Shown: positions 1-5,983 of the stretch, piece after piece
Layout: every line of letters begins with the position of its first letter
Numbering within the stretch: the stretch's first letter is position 1
Assembly: GCA_030673645.1 (NCBI GenBank)
Contig: DAOVIO010000193.1
Span: forward strand, 1-7,086
Reading direction: 5' to 3'
DNA length: 7,086 bases
Origin: JAGLSB01 sp023135955
GTDB taxonomy: Bacteria; Bacteroidota; Bacteroidia; Bacteroidales; GCA-2748055
Made by a program: the position numbers and the translations under genes
The notes under the pieces: generated by a model
The model's input: only the letters and a program-made list of their open reading frames with translations
The model's database searches: none
What the model was told of the DNA's origin: nothing

Positions 1-37
1 ACAGAAATGCCAAAACTATAATTACATATTTATTCAT
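1..37 (-). CDS. Possible 5' end of an exported protein gene, cut by the window edge
   Basis: Reading leftward from the ATG at 35-37 gives twelve codons, MNKYVIIVLAFL, before the window ends. A short start with one lysine followed by an uninterrupted hydrophobic run is what the beginning of a signal peptide or a first membrane helix looks like. It would follow the EamA permease gene on the same strand after a gap of about 110 bases. No ribosome binding site is visible, which is usual for Bacteroidota, and no clear promoter stands upstream (the nearest is an imperfect AATATTTG at 90-97). With so few codons this could be chance; nothing can be said about function. Confidence 0.35.
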   Translation of the reverse strand, partial: MNKYVIIVLAFL

Positions 38-147
38 TGAAATATTGGCTTTTCTCGATGGATACTAATCGTTAAACAAGAATAGTATTCAAATATTGTG
101 CCTGACAGCATATATGTAACATATTTTGCAGCTTCTTATTTGTCTAG

Positions 148-1002
148 CTAAATAGTAAGTAACCAGGCTCCAACAATCATTATTACAACTGCTATTATCC
201 TGTCTCTGATTTTCTCGCCAAAAATAAAATGTGCCAGAATTACAGTAATAATCATACTTAACATAGAAGCTGGTTCAGCAATACTTACATCTATTTTGGT
301 AAATGCAATGATTAGAAAAAGATAAGAATAGGCATTAATGGCTGCAGCTATCGTTGAAGGTATGGGCTTGGCCCTTAAAAGACCCACAGTTAATTTCCAT
401 TTCTTCCTAAATAAAATGTATACAAATAGAAAAATAGAAATTCCCAGATATATGGAGAAAGAATAGAATACAGGAGAAACTGACTGGACAGCGAAACCGT
501 CAATTGTCCTGCCAAAAGCCATCAACAAAGAACACAGAATCATTAACTGCGATGCTCTGTTCTGAAAAAGCAATTTTACAGATTTGAATGGATTTTTCTG
601 TTTATTAAGATATGAAGTACCGTAAAAGAGTAGGATGATACCTAAAACCTTAATCCAGGTAATCTTTTCGTCAAGGAAAATTCCTGTAAGGATAATCAGA
701 AAGAAGACATTGAAATTATATAAGGGTCCAACAACTGATACTTCGCCAATACTCAAAGACCTTACATAAAGTACAAAAGTGTTGCTGTAAATAGCTGAAG
801 CAAGTAATACACACCATAAAAATTTCCAGTCTGTAGGAAAGTCGAAAAAGAAAATGATTGGGGCCAGAAAGACTGTAGCAATGCTGAAAAAGATAAAAGC
901 GGCACTTACACTGTCCGAATTTTCACCCAGTTGTTTTACTATGATTCGTTCATAGCCAAGCAATAAAATTCTTCCTGCAAGAGCTAAGTAGGCCCAGATC
1001 AT
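148..1002 (-). CDS. EamA/DMT-family inner-membrane permease
   Basis: The 284-residue product is almost entirely hydrophobic, with about ten predicted membrane helices (roughly residues 3-19, 33-53, 60-80, 86-110, 115-133, 151-165, 176-198, 212-232, 238-261 and 266-283). This is the usual size and topology of drug/metabolite transporter superfamily proteins built from two EamA repeats. Each repeat ends with the family's typical loop between its last two helices: DEKITW at 111-116 and GEKIRD at 262-267, the latter preceded by the SIAEPASMLSM helix. The substrate cannot be read; relatives export amino acids, metabolites or drugs. The ATG at 1002 sits directly before helix 1 and about 33 bases downstream of a good Bacteroidota-type promoter, so it is probably transcribed apart from tag. 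It is only distantly similar to the second EamA protein in the window, so the two are not a recent duplication. Confidence 0.9.
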   Translation of the reverse strand: MIWAYLALAGRILLLGYERIIVKQLGENSDSVSAAFIFFSIATVFLAPIIFFFDFPTDWKFLWCVLLASAIYSNTFVLYVRSLSIGEVSVVGPLYNFNVFFLIILTGIFLDEKITWIKVLGIILLFYGTSYLNKQKNPFKSVKLLFQNRASQLMILCSLLMAFGRTIDGFAVQSVSPVFYSFSIYLGISIFLFVYILFRKKWKLTVGLLRAKPIPSTIAAAINAYSYLFLIIAFTKIDVSIAEPASMLSMIITVILAHFIFGEKIRDRIIAVVIMIVGAWLLTI

Positions 1003-1035
1003 ATTCTTTTGCTAGTTTGTCAAAAAATTAAATGA

Positions 1036-1064
1036 CAAATATAGCAGGCATATACAATAAACAA
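1036..1064 (-). promoter_or_regulatory. Bacteroidota-type promoter for the EamA permease at 148-1002
   Basis: On the minus strand, TATATTTG (1043 down to 1036) matches the Bacteroidota -7 consensus TAnnTTTG exactly. A TTG, within CTTG, lies upstream at 1064-1062, with 18 bases between the two elements, close to the spacing expected for the -33 box. Transcription would start near 1029, giving a leader of about 27 bases before the ATG at 1002. Such short AT-rich matches can arise by chance, but position and spacing both fit. Confidence 0.5.
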
Positions 1065-1069
1065 GAGAT

Positions 1070-1207
1070 TTAGGCTATATATAAATCTTTATGATTAAGA
1101 TTAACAGAATTTGGAATATGTCTTTTTTTATAATCTGCAGGGGTGCGGCCTGAAACAATAATAACATCTTTATTATTTGAAATTTTGTCAATAACTGAAT
1201 TATTAAC
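1070..1207 (-). pseudogene. Decayed rhodanese-like (sulfurtransferase) fragment
   Basis: Behind the tag stop, the minus strand stays open in tag's own frame for 45 codons (1207 down to 1073), ending at TAA (1070-1072). The peptide contains DVIIVSGRTPADYKKRHIPNSVN. This lines up with the conserved front half of a rhodanese domain, whose usual form is (V/I)xx(I/V)DVRTPxEYxxGHIPGAxN. The fragment stops before the loop that carries the catalytic cysteine, so it cannot be an active sulfurtransferase. It has no usable start: two TGA codons (1208-1213) precede it, and the overlapping ATG-ATG at 1209-1214 runs into TAA in another frame. A single indel near 1205 would join those ATGs to the fragment, so it may once have been a gene translationally coupled to tag. 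This is identification from a remembered motif, not from a database match. Confidence 0.55.
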
Positions 1208-1210
1208 TCA

Positions 1211-1786
1211 TCATTCATCCATTAATTCACTTCTTCGAAAACATCCAACAACATGGTCGTTAACCAGTCCGGCCGCCTGCATATGTGCATAGATAATAAC
1301 AGGTCCTAAAAATTTAAATCCACGTTTTTTCATATCAACAGCAATAGCTTCAGATTCAATCGTCTTAGCCGGTAATTCTGAAAGATCTTTAAACTCATTA
1401 ATAATTATGGGTCTGGGTAGGAATCCCCTGAAATATTTGTTGAAGGATCCAAATTCTTTTTGAATTTCCAGAAATAGCTTTGCGTTAGATATTGATGACT
1501 CAATTTTCTTTCTGTTTCTTATAATTCCTACATCATTTATCAATTCTTCTATCTTTCTTTGATCAAATTTGGCAACCTTAACAGGATCAAAATCTTCATA
1601 AGCTTTTCGATAATTTTCTCTTCTTTTCAAGATAGTTAACCAACTGAGTCCTGCCTGTGCACTTTCCAAAACAAGAAACTCGAAATGCTTCTTATCATCA
1701 TCCACTGCTACACCCCATTCTTCATCATGGTATTTAATGTAAAGAGGATCATCACCACACCAACTACATCTGACTTTATTATCCAT
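1211..1786 (-). CDS. tag: DNA-3-methyladenine glycosylase I
   Basis: Tag is a cytoplasmic base-excision repair enzyme that cuts 3-methyladenine from alkylated DNA. The product is 191 residues, against 187 for E. coli Tag, and is collinear with it. The zinc site is complete: Cys7 in RCSWCG, His20 in KYHDEEWG, and His178 and Cys182 in NDHVVGC, matching E. coli Cys4, His17, His175 and Cys179. The base-recognition segment FLVLESAQAGLSWLTIL (37-53) carries Glu41 and Trp49, the counterparts of E. coli Glu38 and Trp46. The ATG at 1786 is the only start that keeps the N-terminal zinc ligand. The gene ends in TGA followed at once by a second in-frame TGA, then the rhodanese-like remnant. No canonical promoter is seen; it lies 159 bases after the M1 peptidase gene with an inverted repeat between them, so separate transcription is likely. 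Confidence 0.97.
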   Translation of the reverse strand: MDNKVRCSWCGDDPLYIKYHDEEWGVAVDDDKKHFEFLVLESAQAGLSWLTILKRRENYRKAYEDFDPVKVAKFDQRKIEELINDVGIIRNRKKIESSISNAKLFLEIQKEFGSFNKYFRGFLPRPIIINEFKDLSELPAKTIESEAIAVDMKKRGFKFLGPVIIYAHMQAAGLVNDHVVGCFRRSELMDE

Positions 1787-1856
1787 AATTATATAGTTTC
1801 AATTAGACCGAATGTATATACAAGCTAAGCTCTATTGTAGGCTAACGGAAATTGAG

Positions 1857-1939
1857 GAAAAGTTGCTGGTTGCTGGTTACAAAAAACTAGGTACTAGCCT
1901 GGCAACCAGCAACATGTAACCAGCAACCAGCAACTTTTC
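1857..1939. repeat. Perfect 24-bp inverted repeat of GTTRCTG heptamers, possible terminator
   Basis: The left arm (1857-1880, GAAAAGTTGCTGGTTGCTGG plus TTAC) is exactly complementary to the right arm (1916-1939), with a 35-base loop. Inside the arms the unit is a heptamer, GTTGCTG GTTGCTG GTTAC, read as CAGYAAC on the other side. The loop holds an extra copy, CAACCAGCAAC (1903-1913), and a small CTAG-GTA-CTAG hairpin (1888-1898). It starts six bases after the stop of the M1 peptidase gene. On the minus-strand RNA the stem begins GAAAAG and ends CUUUUC, so it could stop transcription between that gene and tag, although no long U-run follows. The same heptamer family recurs at 6886-7086. Confidence 0.9.
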
Positions 1940-1945
1940 TACACT

Positions 1946-3838
1946 TCATTTCTCAATAGAAAAATAATTATTCTCTTCCTCACAATCTGGATAATTATCG
2001 GTTATTAAAACAAATCCACTGATATCTTTGTTCGCCGGAATTTTTACAATATGAGATTTGCTATCTTTCCAGCTTCTGCCATCAATATCAATAACTTGTT
2101 TTTGAAGGTCAGTAAATAAAATCTCTAATTTTGAAGGGAAAGGCATCCCTCCTATATTTTGTATTTCAACAATCCATTCATCATTAATTAATTCCGCATT
2201 GTGAATACCAAGGTCCGGATAACCAAAACTGAGAAACCATGCTTGAAAAAACCAATTTAGATTTTCTCCGCAATGGTCATTAAAAGTAAAGAAAAGGTCG
2301 TAAGGGGTAGGGTGTTTAAATTTCCAGCGTTCTATAAATTCTAGCAAAGAGGATTTGAATAAATCTTCCCCAAGGATATCTCTTAAGGTCCAGAAGGCAA
2401 GACTGGGTCTGGCGTATTCATGCTGCTGAAATATAATATCTGGAAGATAAACAGAATTTACAATCGATGGCAGATCTTCTTGTGTACCTGCAAAAAGGGG
2501 ATACCATTCAAGATATAATTCTCTGAAATTATATTCTTTTTCCTTTAATGTATGAGTCTCAACTCCCAACATGGTAATCAGGCCTTCATCAATCCAACCA
2601 TGTCTTTTTTGATTGGTTCCCACAAGAAAAGGAAAATATGAATGTGCAACTTCGTGAGTGGTTAAGAAATAAGTTCCTGCTCTATTCTCCATTTCTTCAT
2701 CATTCACTATCATTGGAAATTCCATTCCATCCATGCCATTAAAAACTGTCATAGTAGAGAAGGGAAAAGGATATCCTACAATTTCTTCTGAAAGTATTTT
2801 TATTACCCATGGAGTAATTTCTGATACTTCATGGAAATTTTCAGAAGAATTGAGAAAAGCTGTATGGATATGAACCTTATTACCTTCATTTAGTGTTAGT
2901 TGACTGGCATCCCATAAGAAATGATCGCTGGTACCAAACGCGAAATCACTTATCTGATCTGCTTTAAAAATCCAGGTATTGTTACCTTTCTGAGTAATAG
3001 CTTTATTATTTATTATATCATCATAAGAAATTATTTGAATAACCTCATCAGACACTTTAGATTGCTGAAACCTTTTTAGATATTTAGGTTTAAGAACTTC
3101 TTCCGGATTTTGAAGCTCACCAGTGGCCCAGATAATAAAATTCTCAGGAACTGTTAGGCTAATTGTGTAGTTCCCAAACTCAGTATACATTTCATTCAGG
3201 TTATTAAAGGAGAAAGTATCCCATCCATTAATATCATCAAAAACTGCTACCTGGGGAAACCAATATGCAATAAAGTATGAGCTTTCGTCAACCGGTCCAA
3301 ATCGTTGATGAGTTTTTTCCGGTATTTTTAATGACCAGCTAATTTCGATTTGCGAAGTGCTACCGGAACTTGTTTTGCAGGCAAGAATAATATCTGTCCC
3401 TGACTTATCTACAATTGAATTAGGATCATTTAAGTCAATTTCTTCTCCGTTGATTATTATTTTCAGAATATTAACCTCATTTCCTGCATCTATGGGATCT
3501 ATGGTTCTTCCTCTAATTGCTCCTTTTTTATAAACATCCAAATAATTCCTTATAACAATATATCTAAGATTTCTTTTTGAATTGTTATGAAAAATGATGA
3601 CTTCGCTTCCTTGTAAATTTCTCGTAATAGGGTCAAAACTCGCATCAATATTATAGTCTACACGATTTTGGAAGTATTCCGGACCAGGATTTCCGTCATA
3701 TGAACGAGTTTTCCTGATGTAGGCATCCTTTATATCTCTGGGAATGAAAAGATCATCCACTTGTGAAAAAAGAAATGGGGAATTGAGTAGCGAAAAGATC
3801 AGGATAATTACTGAATATTTTATCCTGACAATCAACAT
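1946..3838 (-). CDS. Exported M1-type (gluzincin) zinc metallopeptidase
   Basis: Numbered from the ATG at 3838, the 630-residue product starts with a signal peptide: a short basic n-region (MLIVRIKY), a hydrophobic core, and probable cleavage after PFLFSQ near residue 26. The zinc and catalytic motif HEVAH is at 395-399. It is followed after exactly 18 residues by Glu418 in HGWIDEGL, giving the HExxH-x18-E pattern of M1 aminopeptidases. The N-terminus-binding GxMEN motif appears as GMEFP (371-375), 22 residues before HEVAH, and Tyr475 in EYARPSLAFW is placed like the catalytic tyrosine. A beta-rich N-terminal domain precedes this. No C-terminal sorting domain is visible, so periplasmic action is most likely. 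An in-frame TTG at 3865 would add nine residues; I prefer the ATG because TTG starts are rare and the ATG gives a normal signal peptide. It follows the DUF1080 gene by 36 bases and is probably cotranscribed. Confidence 0.92.
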   Translation of the reverse strand: MLIVRIKYSVIILIFSLLNSPFLFSQVDDLFIPRDIKDAYIRKTRSYDGNPGPEYFQNRVDYNIDASFDPITRNLQGSEVIIFHNNSKRNLRYIVIRNYLDVYKKGAIRGRTIDPIDAGNEVNILKIIINGEEIDLNDPNSIVDKSGTDIILACKTSSGSTSQIEISWSLKIPEKTHQRFGPVDESSYFIAYWFPQVAVFDDINGWDTFSFNNLNEMYTEFGNYTISLTVPENFIIWATGELQNPEEVLKPKYLKRFQQSKVSDEVIQIISYDDIINNKAITQKGNNTWIFKADQISDFAFGTSDHFLWDASQLTLNEGNKVHIHTAFLNSSENFHEVSEITPWVIKILSEEIVGYPFPFSTMTVFNGMDGMEFPMIVNDEEMENRAGTYFLTTHEVAHSYFPFLVGTNQKRHGWIDEGLITMLGVETHTLKEKEYNFRELYLEWYPLFAGTQEDLPSIVNSVYLPDIIFQQHEYARPSLAFWTLRDILGEDLFKSSLLEFIERWKFKHPTPYDLFFTFNDHCGENLNWFFQAWFLSFGYPDLGIHNAELINDEWIVEIQNIGGMPFPSKLEILFTDLQKQVIDIDGRSWKDSKSHIVKIPANKDISGFVLITDNYPDCEEENNYFSIEK

Positions 3839-3874
3839 GAGTTTATTTCGAAATAATTTTATCAATTTAAAAGA

Positions 3875-4600
3875 CTATAATTTTTTCAATCTGATATTTT
3901 TGAACCATGTTTTTGACCCATGATCCTGTAACGAAATATAACCTGATTTAGCCATCCCATAATCGGCGAAATCCTTCCATTTACCATTATCTTTTAGCTC
4001 CTGCCATTCTTCAGACCATAACTCATATTCTACAACCTTAATTCCATTAAGCCAATGTTCAACATGAGAAGAATCGACCACGATCCTGGTACTATTAAAT
4101 TCTCCTACCGGTTTAATTATAATTTCACCGGAAGCTTTATGCATCGCATAGTTTGCTCCGGTAGTTTGCCAATCCTCTAATGGTTGAGGAAAGCCTTCAT
4201 CATCAATTAATTGATATTCGGGCCCGGTAGCATAGGTAGTTTTAAATCCTTCTTCGAGCACACGAAACATAATACCACTATTTCCTTCAGGAGCGATTTT
4301 CCACTCAAGTTCAAGGATAAAATTATCAAATTTTTCTGTACTGATAATATCACCTCCAAGATCACCACCCTCGCCTAGAGCTGTCAGACAACCATCTTCA
4401 ACTGTCCATCCAACGATTGTGTCAGAATGAAATGATCTCCAGCCACTCAAATCTTCACCATTAAATAAACTTATCCAGCTCTCATCTACCTGGCCTTTTT
4501 CTGAAATATTTCCAGAGGCATTATCAGTGGATTTATTGCCACATCCACTAACTATTAGTAAAATAACAGCAATGGTTAAACTTAAAACATTTGTTTTCAT
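3875..4600 (-). CDS. DUF1080 (3-keto-disaccharide hydrolase family) lipoprotein
   Basis: The 241-residue product has a lipoprotein signal: MKTN, a hydrophobic run, then lipobox VSGC with Cys20 as the lipidated residue. The residues after it (GNKSTDN) are not the acidic stretch that often sends Bacteroidota lipoproteins to the cell surface, so a periplasm-facing anchor is likely. A low-complexity linker leads to one DUF1080 concanavalin-like beta-sandwich filling residues 43-241. Landmarks are LFNGEDLSGW (45-54), NSGIMFR (107-113), GPEYQLIDD (126-134), EHWLNG (181-186) and GYISLQDHG (220-228). Family members have been tied to hydrolysis of 3-keto-glycosides made by sugar oxidoreductases, but no such oxidoreductase is in this window, so the substrate is open. 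The start is ATG and the stop TAG. It is first in a likely two-gene unit with the M1 peptidase and is divergent from the sugar kinase across 219 bases. Confidence 0.92.
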   Translation of the reverse strand: MKTNVLSLTIAVILLIVSGCGNKSTDNASGNISEKGQVDESWISLFNGEDLSGWRSFHSDTIVGWTVEDGCLTALGEGGDLGGDIISTEKFDNFILELEWKIAPEGNSGIMFRVLEEGFKTTYATGPEYQLIDDEGFPQPLEDWQTTGANYAMHKASGEIIIKPVGEFNSTRIVVDSSHVEHWLNGIKVVEYELWSEEWQELKDNGKWKDFADYGMAKSGYISLQDHGSKTWFKNIRLKKL

Positions 4601-4749
4601 ATTTTTTTAATTTTGATGATTTATCGATTTTTAATATTCTGGAAATGGGCAGATTTTGTTATAAATTATTTTTAATTTGTGTCAATTCTCTAAGCTGCAA
4701 GGTAATAAAATTGTCCTATATTAGAGGAATAAATTTATTTAGTAAAGAA

Positions 4750-4781
4750 AGATCAGTTAGAATCATTTTATAGAATGATCT
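4750..4781. promoter_or_regulatory. Overlapping dyads upstream of the sugar kinase, possible operator
   Basis: Two nested inverted repeats share bases. ATCATT (4762-4767) faces AATGAT (4774-4779), and AGATCA (4750-4755) faces TGATCT (4776-4781). They lie about 40 bases before the kinase start in the otherwise featureless AT-rich divergent region (4601-4819). The two pairings exclude each other because the right halves overlap. This could be an operator or a leader hairpin, but short dyads are common in AT-rich DNA, so support is weak. Confidence 0.25.
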
Positions 4782-4819
4782 GAATTCCACAAAACAATAT
4801 TTATTAAGTTGAGAAAAAA

Positions 4820-5731
4820 ATGGCTGTAGTTGACAAATTTGATGTTACCGGACTCGGTTCACTGGCTGTCGATTTCATAGGTAATATTGAACATTGGCCT
4901 GAGCCCGGAACAAAAAATCCCTTTACCGATTTTGATATTTTTGATGGTGGGCTAACAGGAACAGCTCTTACAGCTGTATCCCGGATGGGTGGAAAAGCTT
5001 CATTTATTGGGAAATTAGGAAAGTCAGGAATGGCAAAAAGAGCTGCAAAAGCACTTGAAAATGAAGGAATCGATTTGTCAAATTTAATAAATGATAATAT
5101 TTCAGAACCAATTATAGCTTTTGTATTATCAGGATACCTGAATGGTGAAAGGAATATTTTTTTCCAAAAAAAGAATCTCAATTTTCCTTATCCTGAAGAA
5201 ATTACAGACAAGTATTGGTATAAGAGAACAAAGCTTTTTTTCACAGATCATGTTGCAGGAGAAGCAGGAGTTTTAGCTGCCCGGATTGCAAAGAAAAATG
5301 ATCTGGAAATAGTAATAGATATTGAAAGAATTCAAGATGAATCTATCGAATTGTTGGAATTAGCAAACCATATTGTTGTATCAGAAGGATTTGCAAAATT
5401 ATATTCTGGTTCAGATAGCCATATGGATCAAATAAAATCTTTAAGAAAAAATAATCATCAGGATATTGTCATTACTTTGGGTGAAAAGGGATGTATTGTC
5501 AAGTCTGCTGAAGAGCTACTAAAGGTCGAAGGATTAATCGTTGATGTAATAGATACAACAGGTTGCGGAGATACATTTCATGGTATTTATGCTTTAGAAA
5601 TATCAAAAGGAAAAAATCCGTTTTATGCTGCGAAAATTGCTAATATTGCAGCGGCCCAATGTGCCACTGAAAGAGGAGCAAGAACTGCTATTCCTTATTT
5701 GACATTTAAAGAGGGAAAAAACATTGAGTAA
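4820..5731 (+). CDS. PfkB/ribokinase-family carbohydrate kinase
   Basis: This 303-residue cytoplasmic protein belongs to the ATP-dependent sugar kinase family that includes ribokinase and ketohexokinase. The N-terminal strand and substrate-site Asp appear in GLGSLAVDFIG (11-21). PfkB signature 1 is GGLTGTALTAVSRMGG (43-58), followed by KASFIGKLGKSGMA (59-72). Signature 2, DTTGCGDTFHG (245-255), holds the anion hole and the catalytic base Asp251. Signature 1 has Thr48 where ribokinases have Asn, and signature 2 reads GCGD instead of GAGD. These variants, with FHG after them, recall the ketohexokinase / sulfofructose-kinase-like subgroup, but the sugar cannot be named. The ATG at 4820 follows GAGAAAAAA, an A-rich leader, with an in-frame TAA just upstream. 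It is divergent from the DUF1080 gene, and REP-like units follow its TAA stop, so it is probably transcribed alone. Confidence 0.93.
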   Translation: MAVVDKFDVTGLGSLAVDFIGNIEHWPEPGTKNPFTDFDIFDGGLTGTALTAVSRMGGKASFIGKLGKSGMAKRAAKALENEGIDLSNLINDNISEPIIAFVLSGYLNGERNIFFQKKNLNFPYPEEITDKYWYKRTKLFFTDHVAGEAGVLAARIAKKNDLEIVIDIERIQDESIELLELANHIVVSEGFAKLYSGSDSHMDQIKSLRKNNHQDIVITLGEKGCIVKSAEELLKVEGLIVDVIDTTGCGDTFHGIYALEISKGKNPFYAAKIANIAAAQCATERGARTAIPYLTFKEGKNIE

Positions 5732-5751
5732 TGAATGATGAAATTCAGACT

Positions 5752-5800
5752 ACCCCCTCCTCCCGATAGCTATCGGGACTCCCCCCTAAAGGGTGGAGGC
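5752..5800 (-). repeat. REP-like palindromic unit 1 (AGCT centre)
   Basis: The core is a perfect 18-bp palindrome, TCCCGATAGCTATCGGGA (5761-5778). It is flanked by pyrimidine-rich ACCCCCTCC on the left, and on the right by CTCCCCCC, TAAA, GGG, then TGGAGGC. Further pairing is possible: CCTCC (5756-5760) with GGAGG (5795-5799), and CCC with GGG around TAAA, giving a branched fold. It is the inverted counterpart of unit 2 and stands out as a G+C-rich island in an AT-rich gap. It may serve as a transcript end for the sugar kinase, though no T-run follows. Confidence 0.85.
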
Positions 5801-5840
5801 AAGAGCTGTGAATGTAGTACCTCAATAAATGATAAACTAT

Positions 5841-5884
5841 TCCCTCTCCTTTAGGGGTCCCGATGTACATCGGGAAGGGAGGCG
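5841..5884 (+). repeat. REP-like palindromic unit 2 (GTAC centre)
   Basis: The core is the perfect 18-bp palindrome TCCCGATGTACATCGGGA (5858-5875). CCCTCTCCTTTAGGGG precedes it and AGGGAGGCG follows. Read in reverse it matches unit 1: the same seven-base outer arms, the TAAAGG block on one side and the pyrimidine-rich block on the other. Only the central four bases of the palindrome differ, and both versions are self-complementary. About 40 bases separate the units, so the pair can also fold into one long hairpin. Confidence 0.85.
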
Positions 5885-5983
5885 TATAACGAGTAATGAT
5901 AGAGAAGTATTCAAAATCAGAAATGAAATTCGACATTAAAAAATAAGTGGTAAATAACAAATAGCTAGTAAAAATATAAACAA

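Larger units (their letters stand above)
5726..5899. repeat. 9-bp direct repeat flanking the REP-like pair
   Basis: GAGTAATGA occurs at 5726-5734, where it includes the last sense codon and TAA stop of the sugar kinase, and again at 5891-5899. The copies bracket the two palindromic units. Looser similarity continues for about 15 more bases (ATGATGAAATTCA against TAGAGAAGTATTCA). This may be a target duplication left by insertion, or chance in AT-rich DNA. Confidence 0.35.

Noticed and set aside
3839..3865. TTG start at 3865 for the M1 peptidase, adding nine residues
   Set aside because: It is possible, but it lengthens the n-region of the signal peptide and needs a rare start codon. The ATG at 3838 gives a standard signal peptide.
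4608..4615. TAATTTTG as a -7 promoter element for the sugar kinase
   Set aside because: It fits TAnnTTTG, but the nearest upstream TTTG (4590-4593) leaves only 14 bases, the leader would be about 200 bases, and the site lies almost on the DUF1080 start codon in a T-rich run.
4591..4773. Plus-strand reading frame of 60 codons across the divergent region
   Set aside because: It begins inside the antisense of the DUF1080 start, is very AT-rich in composition with no recognisable motif, and has no translation signal. It looks like chance openness.
4804..5181. Minus-strand reading frame opposite the sugar kinase
   Set aside because: It is fully antisense to a clear PfkB coding region and has no family features of its own.
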